A stretch of DNA of 46,000 nt from Candidatus Dechloromonas phosphorivorans (GTDB taxonomy: Bacteria; Pseudomonadota; Gammaproteobacteria; Burkholderiales; Rhodocyclaceae): NCBI GenBank assembly GCA_016709495.1, contig JADJMS010000036.1, positions 1 through 46,000 on the forward strand, written 5' to 3'. This document shows, in pieces, positions 10,087 through 18,210 of this stretch; the stretch's first letter is position 1, and the number at the start of each line of letters is the position of its first letter. Under the pieces are notes generated by a model. That model was not told the DNA's origin. It ran no database searches and saw only the letters and a program-made list of their open reading frames with translations. The translations under genes were made by a program, and so were the position numbers.

Positions 10087-10937
10087 TCACTTGATCGCAC
10101 CCAACCATTCAAGCGTTTGCTGCTCAACTTGCTGGCGCCAGGCCGTGCTGGAAAGGTGTGATCAGCCGTTGCGATGTCGCAGCGCCGCAGGGTGCTTTGC
10201 TCAAGAATGCCGGACCAACTCGGGTCACTCGTCGCGCAATCAAGAAACTCCTTGGCGACTAAATCCTTGCCGCTCAAAATCAACAAAATCCGGCCATCAA
10301 ATTTGCGCAGCGCTTGCGGCATGATCTGACGAAATGACAAAGCACCTTGGTGAGGCGCTTCTGCTCCGCGCTTCGCCAACTTGACATTATTCTGCAGCCC
10401 GCGCATTGCCTTGCCTAGCTCAAGCTGACCTTTGAATAACTTGGCCCAAAAATCTGCGCTTATCAGGCGTTGACCGTAATAATGTTTAACCTGCGTCCGT
10501 GCCAGCGTGCTTTCCGAACGCACCCAGGGGTTGAGCAATGCCAACCCTGCAACACGCTGATCCTGTGTAGCGTGGCAGTAGATCAGGATGGCCGAGGCGG
10601 CATCGCAAAGTCCCCACAAGACGACCCGTTTAAGTGCTGGCGACTGGGCCAGCAAGGTATCGATAGCGGCAGCGATTTCGTCGTTGATATCTTCGAAACT
10701 ATGCGACGTTCCTGCGCTATCGCCCATCCCACGATGATCGAAGCGCAAGCAAGGGTATCCGGCAGTTGCCAGAGCACGCGACAACAGGGTGAATTGGCGG
10801 TGACTGCCAACACGATATTGAGGACCGCCAACGACGATGACGATGCCGGTTTCACTGGCTTTTTCAGGGAGGGCAACAATGCCGAGCAGTTCCTCGCCGG
10901 CACATGAAAAGTGAATTGCCGCTTCGCGATAATTCAC
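10087..10937 (-). CDS. Exosortase A system-associated hydrolase 1 (alpha/beta hydrolase), frameshift near its C-terminus
   Basis: This alpha/beta-hydrolase belongs to the family known only from exosortase A gene clusters; its substrate is unknown. From the ATG at 10937 it shows VIVVGGPQYRVGSHRQF near residue 35, LRFDHRGMGDSAG near 65 and the nucleophile elbow WGLCDAASA with Cys111 in place of the usual Ser. An acid is in LSGKDLVAKEF (Asp225) and a His in ADHTF (His260), so a Cys-Asp-His triad is complete. After ADHTF the given frame becomes nonsense (PARPGASKLSS). Adding one base to the T run (AAA at 10152-10154 on the plus strand) restores STAWRQQVEQQTLEWLGAIK and a TGA at 10087. Its start overlaps the stop of hydrolase 2 as ATGA, so the two are translationally coupled. 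Confidence 0.88.
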
Positions 10938-11755
10938 TGGACAGCCTCGAGAGCAGACAATGTAGCGACAAGCAAGGCCGGAACCTGTTCGATTTCAGCG
11001 GTTTGCCAGAAACTGGGGCCACTGACAGTTTGATGATCTACCTGATGACCTGCGTTGCGCCAGTTATCCAGTTGCGTTGCGGTCGACAGCGAAATTTCAG
11101 GATTTTCTCGACTGGAGACATCCAGCCAGATCAGATTGCTGGCTGCAGCATTTAAAGGATTGACCTCTGCCAGCGCCAGCGGGTTCGCCAACAACGGGGA
11201 AAGTTGATAGCCCGCTACTTCAATTTCCTTACCCGCAGCAAGAGCTGCCTTCAAGCGCGCAACAACACCTTTGCCTCCACCCGCATCAGTCAACTCACCA
11301 GCCGCTGCCAGGCGAAGAAATTGCTGGAGCACGACTTGCCCGACAAGCATGGGTTGCCAGAAGAGAAAATTGACCTTTTCCGGCAAGCGCGGCGCGGCAG
11401 ATGCAGCAATCAGGCAGCCTGCGCGCAAGCCCCAAAGCCAGATTGGCGCTGACGAACGCTGGCGGAGGTATTGATAGGCAATTTCAACATCGGCAAGCCA
11501 GGCAGACCAAGTCGCATCACCGAAATCTCCGCTGCTGTCACCGCACCCGAGAAGGTCAATCTGCAAAACGCTGTAGCCCGCTTCTGCCAGTGCTTTAACC
11601 TGCAGAGCAACCATGCGCCGTGTTTTATTTAGTTCCTCGGCGAAAGGATGGAGGTAGATCAGTGCCGCTTTTTCGTTGTTTCCAGAGGCTGGCGTATACA
11701 GGCAAAAGCGATAGCCATTTTCAGCAGGAAGAAAAAAAGCTTCGCGCGCCATCAA
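10934..11755 (-). CDS. Exosortase A system-associated hydrolase 2 (alpha/beta hydrolase fold)
   Basis: This is the second alpha/beta-hydrolase-fold protein of the exosortase A module, 273 residues, function unknown. It begins MMAREAFFLPAENGYRFCLY (either Met may be used), then IYLHPFAEELNKTRRMVA, a family-typical oxyanion-loop region. VLQIDLLGCGDSSGDFG follows near residue 65. At the position of the nucleophile elbow it reads WLWGLRAGCLIAA, so Arg111 occupies the place of Cys111 in hydrolase 1 and no Ser/Cys nucleophile sits there. It may therefore act by a different mechanism, bind rather than hydrolyse, or work with hydrolase 1. It begins five bases after the acyl carrier protein gene and overlaps hydrolase 1 by four bases. 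Confidence 0.9.
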   Translation of the reverse strand: MMAREAFFLPAENGYRFCLYTPASGNNEKAALIYLHPFAEELNKTRRMVALQVKALAEAGYSVLQIDLLGCGDSSGDFGDATWSAWLADVEIAYQYLRQRSSAPIWLWGLRAGCLIAASAAPRLPEKVNFLFWQPMLVGQVVLQQFLRLAAAGELTDAGGGKGVVARLKAALAAGKEIEVAGYQLSPLLANPLALAEVNPLNAAASNLIWLDVSSRENPEISLSTATQLDNWRNAGHQVDHQTVSGPSFWQTAEIEQVPALLVATLSALEAVQ

Positions 11756-11760
11756 CGTAT

Positions 11761-12024
11761 TCAGTGCTTGAGCTTGCTGCTCACATAGGCAACCAATGTA
11801 CCCACCGTTGCGAAGGTCGAGCCGTCGATATCGTCATCTTCCACGGCGAATCCGAATCGGTCTTCAAAACTGGTGATTACGCCAAGTACAGCCATTGAAT
11901 CAAGCTCAGGCAGCGCGCCGAGCAATACCGTCTGATCGGAAAAACTTTTGGCGCGACCTTTAAGGCTAAGCACTTCATCGAGAATTTCGAGAACTTCGTT
12001 TTGGATATTCAAGACTTGCTCCAA
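11761..12024 (-). CDS. Acyl carrier protein, exosortase A-associated
   Basis: A small acidic carrier protein of 87 residues that should carry a 4'-phosphopantetheine arm on Ser43. The attachment motif LDSMAVLGVI and the following helix FEDRFGFAVEDDDID match the ACP fold (four helices). No ATG is available in frame before the conserved part; the only plausible start is a TTG at 12024, because an in-frame TAA lies three codons upstream. The ribosome-binding site is weak. It is first in the minus-strand run ACP, hydrolase 2, hydrolase 1, acyltransferase, and it faces the divergent AMP-forming ligase, which is the likely loading enzyme. The TTG start and poor ribosome site suggest low translation, or a leaderless-like short 5' region if the TATAAT at 12047 is used. 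Confidence 0.9.
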   Translation of the reverse strand: MEQVLNIQNEVLEILDEVLSLKGRAKSFSDQTVLLGALPELDSMAVLGVITSFEDRFGFAVEDDDIDGSTFATVGTLVAYVSSKLKH

Positions 12025-12046
12025 GACTTTTTATGCGAGACGCGGC

Positions 12047-12052
12047 ATTATA
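12047..12052 (-). promoter_or_regulatory. Candidate -10 box for the acyl carrier protein operon
   Basis: On the minus strand this is a perfect TATAAT, 22 bases before the ACP start codon, in the 76-base gap between the divergent ACP and ligase genes. No good -35 box lies 16-18 bases upstream, so it may depend on an activator. The assignment is by pattern only. Confidence 0.35.
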
Positions 12053-12100
12053 GGGCCATCATCATCAAGCCCCACCCAAAGTCATGGCCTGCCGTATCGT

Positions 12101-13655
12101 ATGAAGGATAGCGTTTTACTCCATGAATTAGTCAGCCACAGCGCAGAAATGCGTCCTGATGCGCTTGTTCTTACCAATCAATCAGCCCATCTGACTTACG
12201 GTGAACTAGCCAATTTCATCAAGCGTTTCGCCAGTGGCGCAATCGCCCTGGGTTTAGCGCGCGGCGAACGTGTTGCGGTCTACCTCGAAAAACGCTTCGA
12301 AAATGTGATTGCCTGTTTTGGTGCATCGGCAGCAGGCTGTATTTTTGTCCCGATCAATCCTTTGTTGAAGCCGGAACAGGTCGCCTACATTCTCCGCGAC
12401 TGCAACGTTCGATTGTTGGTCACATCACAAGACAGGCTTGCACTACTCAGCGAGGTATTGCCTGACTGTCAGGATTTAAGTCATGTGCTGTGTGTTGATG
12501 CACAGCCGCAGTGGGATGAATTCCTCAATCAGCCATTGGTGGCGCTGCCGCGCAGGATAGACAGTGACCCTGTCGGAATTTTTTACACATCAGGCAGCAC
12601 CGGCAAACCCAAGGGAGTTGTGCTCTCCCACCGCAACATGGTGGCCGGTGCAAAAAGCGTCGCCGGATATCTCGAAAACAGCCGGGATGATGTGTTGCTG
12701 GCAGCGCTGCCTCTTTCATTTGATGCCGGTTTCAGCCAGCTGACGACTGGATTTTTTGTTGGCGCAAGGGTTGTCCTGCTCAACTACCTGCTGCCGCGTG
12801 ATGTGATCAAAACCATAGCTCGAGAAAGAGTGACCGGCCTGACCGCTGTTCCACCTCTTTACATCCAGCTCACTCAAATACCCTGGCCGGAATCAATCAC
12901 CGATCACCTGCGCTACTTTGCCAACACGGGCGGACGCATGCCGCGCGAAACCCTGACGGCGCTGCGCAAGCATTTGCCCAGGACGCAGCCCTTCCTGATG
13001 TACGGCCTGACCGAAGCATTCCGCTCAACTTACCTGCCGCCAGCCGAAGTCGACAATCGCCCGGACTCAATCGGCAAAGCAATCCCCAATGCAGAAATTC
13101 TGGTATTGCGCGCAGATGGCACCCCCTGTGCGCCCAACGAGCCGGGGGAACTGGTCCATCGCGGCGCCTTGGTCAGCCTGGGCTACTGGAACAACCCGCC
13201 AGCAACTGCCGAGCGCTTCAAGCAACTGCCACCAACAATGCCCAGTCTGGTATTGCCGGAGATTGCCGTCTTCTCGGGAGATACAGTGCGCATGGATGAA
13301 GCGGGATTCCTCTACTTCATTGGCCGCAACGACGAGATGATCAAAACCTCCGGCTACCGGGTCAGCCCGACTGAAGTGGAAGAAATTCTTTACGCAACGC
13401 AGTTGGTTCGGTGAATGCGTTGCATTCGGCGTCAATAATGAGCGCCTGGGGCAAAGCATTCAGGTAATTGCAACGGCACCCGGTAATGCCGATCTGGATA
13501 CCGCCGCATTGCTGGCCGAATGCCGCAGCCGGATGCCAGCCTACATGGTGCCGGCAGGTATAGCAGTACAGAATGGCCCCTTGCCACGCAACCCGAATGG
13601 GAAAATCGACCGTAAATTGCTGTCAACCGTATGGCTTGAACAGAACACCGCTTGA
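12101..13655 (+). CDS. Acyl-CoA/ACP ligase (AMP-forming), exosortase A-associated, one frameshift
   Basis: An ANL-superfamily adenylating enzyme that should activate a carboxylic acid as acyl-AMP and load it on CoA or on the neighbouring ACP. The start chosen is the ATG at 12101 (MKDSVLLHELVSHSAEMRPD), because the longer open frame upstream overlaps the divergent ACP. Motifs in order are the ATP loop FYTSGSTGKPKGVVLSHRNM near residue 160, MYGLTEAFRSTYLPP near 300, SGDTVRMDEAGFLYFIGRND near 390 and DEMIKTSGYRVSPTEVEEIL. The frame breaks near 13410. The next frame gives GECVAFGVNNERLGQSIQVI and the C-terminal lysine motif PLPRNPNGKIDRKLL, ending at 13655. Restored length is about 517 residues, matching the exosortase A-associated ligase family. 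Substrate unknown. Confidence 0.92.
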
Positions 13656-13676
13656 TTACGATTGGACTGTCGCACA

Positions 13677-14922
13677 ATGTCAAATTCACCTGTAAGCCTG
13701 CCCACCCATGCCCCCATGTCCCAGTTTCCGGTCATTGATGGCATGCTTTTAGTCGGCGGCATAGCACTCTCTCAACTCGCAGCGCGTGTCGGGCAAACGC
13801 CTTTTTATGCTTATGACCGCCAGTTGATTCGCAACCGGGTTGCTGAACTTCGCCAAGCTCTACCAACCAGCATCAAACTGCATTACGCGATGAAGGCCAA
13901 CCCTTTACCCGCAGTAGTCGGTTTGCTGGCCGGGCTGGTTGATGGCATCGATATCGCATCAGCCGGCGAGTTGAAGATTGCGCTGGACGCAGGCGCCAAT
14001 CCTCGCGACATCAGTTTTGCCGGACCGGGAAAACGGCACAGTGAGTTGAGCCAGGCCGTGGCGGCGGGCGTCTTGATCAATCTTGAGTCCTTTCGCGAAG
14101 TTGGCGAACTGGCAAGCATTTCGGCAACCCCTCAAGCTACCTGCGCGAGTCGCGATCCGGGTTAATCCTGATTTCGAACTCAAGGGCGCCGGCATGAAGA
14201 TGGGCGGCGGCCCGAAACAGTTCGGGATTGATGTCGAGCAGGTGCCTGAATTGCTTGCCGCAATCAAAACAGCGGGGTTGCAGTTTGCCGGCTTTCATAT
14301 CTTTTCCGGGTCACAGAATTTGAAAGCTGAGTCCATCTGTGAAGCCCAACAAAAATCCTACGAACTGGCACTTAGCCTCGCGCAACACACCCCGGAACCC
14401 ATCCGTTTCCTGAATCTGGGTGGCGGATTCGGCATCCCCTACTTCCCCGGTGAACAAGCGCTTGACCTGGCCATGATTGGGCAAAACCTGAAGCAAATTG
14501 CTGCCCGCGCCGCGCAAGAAATGCCGGAGGCCGAACTCATCCTTGAACTGGGGCGCTACCTGGTTGGTGAAGCAGGAATTTACGTCACACAAATCGTCGA
14601 CCGCAAGATCTCGCGCGGTCAGACTTTCCTTGTCGTTGATGGCGGACTCAACCACCATCTCGCCGCATCAGGCAATTTTGGGCAGGTTATTCGCAAAAAT
14701 TACCCAGTTGCAATTGGCAATCGCATGGGCCAAGGAGAAAAGGAAACCGTGTCTATTGTTGGTCCGTTGTGCACACCGCTTGATTTACTGGCTGATCGTA
14801 TGGAACTGTCAGTCGCCAAACCAGGTGATTTCGTTGTGATTTTTCAATCTGGCGCTTATGGCGCCAGCGCCAGTCCGCAAGGTTTTCTCGGGCATCCAGA
14901 AGTTATCGAGGTTCTGGTCTGA
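13677..14922 (+). CDS. PLP-dependent decarboxylase, exosortase A-associated, one frameshift
   Basis: A fold-type III (alanine racemase-like) decarboxylase related to diaminopimelate/ornithine decarboxylases. The family is confined to exosortase A clusters and its amino-acid substrate is unknown. The ATG at 13677 is a likely start; the ATG at 13716 (MSQFPVIDGMLLVGG) is also possible. It has the PLP lysine motif LHYAMKANPLPAVVG, GIDIASAGELKIALDAG and SFAGPGKRHSEL. A frame break falls near 14125. It resumes as LPARVAIRVNPDFELKGAGM, followed by HIFSGSQNLKAESI, LNLGGGFGIPYFPGEQ, DGGLNHHLAASGNFGQVIRK, the active-site-type segment GPLCTPLDLLADR and FQSGAYGASASPQGFLGHPE. Restored length is about 414 residues. 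It lies 21 bases after the ligase and is probably in the same transcript, so the activated acyl group and a decarboxylated amine may meet in one product. Confidence 0.92.
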
Positions 14923-14934
14923 AGCCCTGGTAAT

Positions 14935-15693
14935 TCAGTTCCTTAGAGACAGCTTTGCCCATGTAATGCCCAACCACTCGTGTAAAGCATAGTAAGAGTT
15001 TTGCATTGCCGATGCCGAAGGTACCCAGTCAAATACTGAAGGCGGTGCCCCTAGCCCTCTGAAACCTGTAGGGCCGGGAATTACCTCAAGCCCTGCTTGC
15101 TCGAACAACAAACGGGAGCGTGGCATGTGAAAGGCCTGGGTGACCAGCACAATCCGTTTGATGCCTGCCTCGCTCAGGATTTCAGCCGACATCCGGGCAT
15201 TATCGGCAGTATCCATGGAATTCGTTTCGCGCCAGCGAACTTTGACACCCAGCTCATTCGCCATAATTTCCGCCATCACGGCAGCTTCCGACTTGCTTGC
15301 GCGAAGCGGCTTGCCGCCACTGACAAGTACCGGCAAATCAAGCTTGCGGGCGAGATAGGCGCCATAACGTAACCTGACCAATGTCCGCTCATTGGCCGTA
15401 TCACCACCATATTCCGGCGCATCAAAATTCAGGCTGCTGCCCAACACAACTATCGCCCCCGCCCCTTTTGCCTCGCTCACAACGGGCCCCGCGTCTTGTT
15501 CAAGCGTGGTAATCAGCCATTGCGAAACCACCGGCAGGCTCTGGGCAATAAGAAGCACACCGGCAAACAAGCTTAGCCCCAAGGCCCAGCGCTTTTTTCT
15601 GAATACGCCAGCGATACCAAGCAATAACAGGCCATTACCCGGAGGCAAGAGCAAGGCACCAAGCAAATTCTTTATAAACCAGACGATAGACAT
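14935..15693 (-). CDS. YdcF/ElyC-family membrane-anchored protein (DUF218)
   Basis: A DUF218 (YdcF/SanA/ElyC) protein; members are linked to envelope polymer assembly but the reaction is not established. The likely start is the ATG at 15693 (MSIVWFIKNLLGALLLPPGN). In-frame starts at 15720 (ATG) and 15762 (GTG) exist, and no ribosome site decides between them. Two membrane segments lie within the first 60 residues (LLGALLLPPGNGLLLLGIAG and ALGLSLFAGVLLIAQSLPVV). The DUF218 domain follows with AIVVLGSSL, PVLVSGGKP, ETNSMDTADNARMSAEIL and IVLVTQAFHMPRSRLLFEQA. It is convergent with the decarboxylase gene, 12 bases between stops. ElyC-like proteins act near lipid carriers of cell-envelope glycans, which would fit beside a glycan locus, but the link is only positional. 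Confidence 0.85.
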   Translation of the reverse strand: MSIVWFIKNLLGALLLPPGNGLLLLGIAGVFRKKRWALGLSLFAGVLLIAQSLPVVSQWLITTLEQDAGPVVSEAKGAGAIVVLGSSLNFDAPEYGGDTANERTLVRLRYGAYLARKLDLPVLVSGGKPLRASKSEAAVMAEIMANELGVKVRWRETNSMDTADNARMSAEILSEAGIKRIVLVTQAFHMPRSRLLFEQAGLEVIPGPTGFRGLGAPPSVFDWVPSASAMQNSYYALHEWLGITWAKLSLRN

Positions 15694-15807
15694 AGCGGAT
15701 TCAAATGTTATTCCGGCCATTCTAATCGTTGCCTGCTGTACAGTTGATTCTGCCTTCTTCACAATTCTGCTGTTAACTGCCTCTCTCAGTCATAGTGCGC
15801 CAATCTC

Positions 15808-16707
15808 GTGAAACTTTTCTACACCGATGTCTTCGTTCTCCCCCTCCCCACCGGCCATCGTTTCCCGATGGAGAAATATTCGCGGTTGCGTGAAAGCCTG
15901 CTGACCAGTGGCGAGTTCGCGGTAACTGATTTTCATCTGCCGCACGCCGCCAGCGACGAAGAACTGGCACGCGCCCATGATCTCAAATACATCGAGCAGG
16001 TTTGTTACGGTCAACTGCCGGAAAAGGCGCAAAAATCGATAGGTTTTCCGTGGAGCGAAGGCATGGTCGAACGCTCCCGTCGCTCTGCTGGCGCCACCAT
16101 CTGCGCCTGTCGCGCCGCATTCCAGGATGGCGTTTCAGCAAATCTCGCCGGCGGCACACACCACGCCTTTCGAGATCGGGGCGAAGGCTTCTGCATTTTT
16201 AATGATGCCGCTGTTGCCGCTCGTGCCATGCAGGCGGAAGGCCGGGCAAACCGGATATTGATCGTTGATTGTGATGTCCATCAGGGCAATGGCACCGCCA
16301 GCATTCTGGCCGGTGACGAAAGCATTTTTACTTTCTCGATCCACGGCGCGCGCAATTTTCCTTTTGAGAAGGAGCAAAGCGATCTCGATATTGAATTGCC
16401 CGATGGCTGCACGGATGACGCCTATCTCTTGCGACTTGAAGAAGGCCTGAATACCGCCTTCGACATCGCCCACCCTGAACTCGTCATCTATCTGGCCGGC
16501 GCCGATCCGTACAAGGATGATCGCCTCGGCCGCCTCGGGATGACGATGGCCGGACTCGCCGAACGTGATCGCCGGGTATTCGAGCATTGCCGCATCCGGC
16601 AAATACCGCTCGCCATCGCCATGGCCGGCGGCTACGCCCGGCAAATTGACGATACGGTCGCCATACACCGAACAACCATCCTCCTCGCCCGGCAAATGTG
16701 GGGCTAG
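15808..16707 (+). CDS. Histone deacetylase family protein (class II HDAC/acetoin-utilisation type)
   Basis: A zinc-dependent deacetylase of the arginase/deacetylase fold, 299 residues, starting with GTG at 15808 (MKLFYTDVFVLPLPTGHRFP). It shows the conserved GGTHHAFRDRGEGFCIFND segment with the paired active-site histidines near residue 115-130. The metal-binding DCDVHQGNGTASIL follows near 155, then SIHGARNFPFEK, YLAGADPYKDDRLGRLGMT with another metal-site Asp near 230, and AMAGGYA near 275. All expected metal ligands are present, so it should be active. Its physiological substrate (acetyl-lysine, acetylpolyamine or another acetylated small molecule) cannot be told from sequence. It is ten bases upstream of nnr and probably cotranscribed with it. 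Confidence 0.9.
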   Translation: MKLFYTDVFVLPLPTGHRFPMEKYSRLRESLLTSGEFAVTDFHLPHAASDEELARAHDLKYIEQVCYGQLPEKAQKSIGFPWSEGMVERSRRSAGATICACRAAFQDGVSANLAGGTHHAFRDRGEGFCIFNDAAVAARAMQAEGRANRILIVDCDVHQGNGTASILAGDESIFTFSIHGARNFPFEKEQSDLDIELPDGCTDDAYLLRLEEGLNTAFDIAHPELVIYLAGADPYKDDRLGRLGMTMAGLAERDRRVFEHCRIRQIPLAIAMAGGYARQIDDTVAIHRTTILLARQMWG

Positions 16708-16716
16708 AATTCCCTA

Positions 16717-18210
16717 ATGAATACTGACCTCTATCTCAGCCCTAGTCTGCGACAGATTGAATCGCGCCACAGCCAGCAACCGCTGATGCAACGTGCCGGT
16801 GCTGCCGCTGCTGAATGGGCGGGCTCGCTGGCCAGCGAGCGCAACCAGCCCGTACTCGTGCTGGCGGGCCCCGGCAATAACGGGGGCGATGCGTTTGAAG
16901 CTGCCCGCTTGTTGCGAGAGCAATTTTTCGATGTACGCCTTGTTTTTATCGCCGATCCCGCCAACTTGCCGAAAGATGCGGCGGCTGCCTATCAGCGTTT
17001 CAAACAGGCAGGCGGCACTACACTCAGCGCCATTCCGGATGACTGCCACTGGTCACTGATTATCGATGGCATCTTCGGCATCGGCCTCACCCGTGCGCCG
17101 GAAGGTCGCTACGCCGAATGGATTGCCACCGCCAATCGCCATGCCAGCCGCGATGATTGCCCTTTGCTGGCGCTCGATTGCCCATCCGGCCTGAATGCCG
17201 ATAGCGGTCAGGCACTGGGCAACACCATCATAGCCAGCCACACAATCACCTTCATTGCCGGCAAACCCGGGCTGGTAACCGCCGAAGGGCCGGATCATTG
17301 CGGTGAAATTCGTATAGCCAGCCTTGATTTGACAACCGATGCCGACCTACCGGCTGATGGTCAGATCGTCAGCCTCGCCGATTTTGCCGCGCAATTGAAA
17401 CCTCGCCAGCGCAACAGCCACAAAGGCAGTTTTGGCAGTGCCGGCATTATCGGCGGCAGTAAATCGATGCTTAGCGCCGCCTTGCTCGCCAGCCGCGCTG
17501 CCTTGAAACTGGGTAGCGGCCTGGTCTATGTCGGCCTGCTTGATCCTGAACCACCCAGTGTTGATCTCAACCAGCCCGAACTGATGCTGCGCCGGCCTGA
17601 AGCCGTGTTGCAGTCCGATCTTCGCGCGCTGGCCTGTGGCCCTGGCTTGGGTCGTTCCAGCGAAGCCAGCCGGGTACTCGAAAAATCGCTGATGTGCCCG
17701 GTTCCGGTGGTGCTTGATGCCGATGCACTCAACATTCTGGCCACTGATGGCCGTCTCGAAGGCAACCTCTACAACCGCGTTGCACCGGTCATCCTTACCC
17801 CGCACCCGGCCGAAGCCGCCCGTCTGCTCGCTTGTTCGGTACGCGAGGTGCAAAGCGACCGAATTCAGGCAGCATGCGAACTGGCCCGCCGCTATCGCTG
17901 TGAAGTCGCATTAAAAGGCTGCGGCACCGTCATAGCCTCGGTCGACGGCCCGTGGTGGATCAATACCACCGGCAACCCCGGCATGGCGACCGCCGGCATG
18001 GGTGACGTGCTGACCGGCATCGTCACCGCCCTGCTCGCCCAAGGATGGCCAGCCCTACAGGCGCTGCTCGCCGCCGTACATCTACACGGGGCAGCAGCCG
18101 ATCGACTGGTCGCCAATGGCAGCGGCCCGATCGGCCTCACCGCTGGCGAAGTCATCGCACCAGCCCGACAGATTTTCAACGAATGGGCGGGTAAGGGTAA
18201 AGCATATTAA
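16717..18210 (+). CDS. nnr: Bifunctional NAD(P)HX epimerase / ADP-dependent NAD(P)HX dehydratase
   Basis: A two-domain metabolite-repair enzyme. The N-terminal YjeF_N domain epimerises damaged NAD(P)H hydrates and the C-terminal carbohydrate-kinase-like domain dehydrates the S-form with ADP. The 497-residue frame is intact. The N-terminal domain shows VLVLAGPGNNGGDAFEAARL near residue 45 and LLALDCPSGLNADSGQ near 150. The C-terminal domain shows SHKGSFGSAGIIGGSKSMLS near 230, ACGPGLGRS, PVVLDADALNIL, VILTPHPAEAARLL, VALKGCGTVIAS and the ADP/catalytic segment NTTGNPGMATAGMGDVLTGI near 415. The last 35 bases overlap the end of the convergent flavoprotein gene. Confidence 0.95.
   Translation: MNTDLYLSPSLRQIESRHSQQPLMQRAGAAAAEWAGSLASERNQPVLVLAGPGNNGGDAFEAARLLREQFFDVRLVFIADPANLPKDAAAAYQRFKQAGGTTLSAIPDDCHWSLIIDGIFGIGLTRAPEGRYAEWIATANRHASRDDCPLLALDCPSGLNADSGQALGNTIIASHTITFIAGKPGLVTAEGPDHCGEIRIASLDLTTDADLPADGQIVSLADFAAQLKPRQRNSHKGSFGSAGIIGGSKSMLSAALLASRAALKLGSGLVYVGLLDPEPPSVDLNQPELMLRRPEAVLQSDLRALACGPGLGRSSEASRVLEKSLMCPVPVVLDADALNILATDGRLEGNLYNRVAPVILTPHPAEAARLLACSVREVQSDRIQAACELARRYRCEVALKGCGTVIASVDGPWWINTTGNPGMATAGMGDVLTGIVTALLAQGWPALQALLAAVHLHGAAADRLVANGSGPIGLTAGEVIAPARQIFNEWAGKGKAY

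Noticed and set aside
8985..10937. Hydrolase-acyltransferase fusion protein
   Set aside because: A single missing base explains it; the corrected reading gives two ordinary genes with stop, ribosome site and start in the right places.
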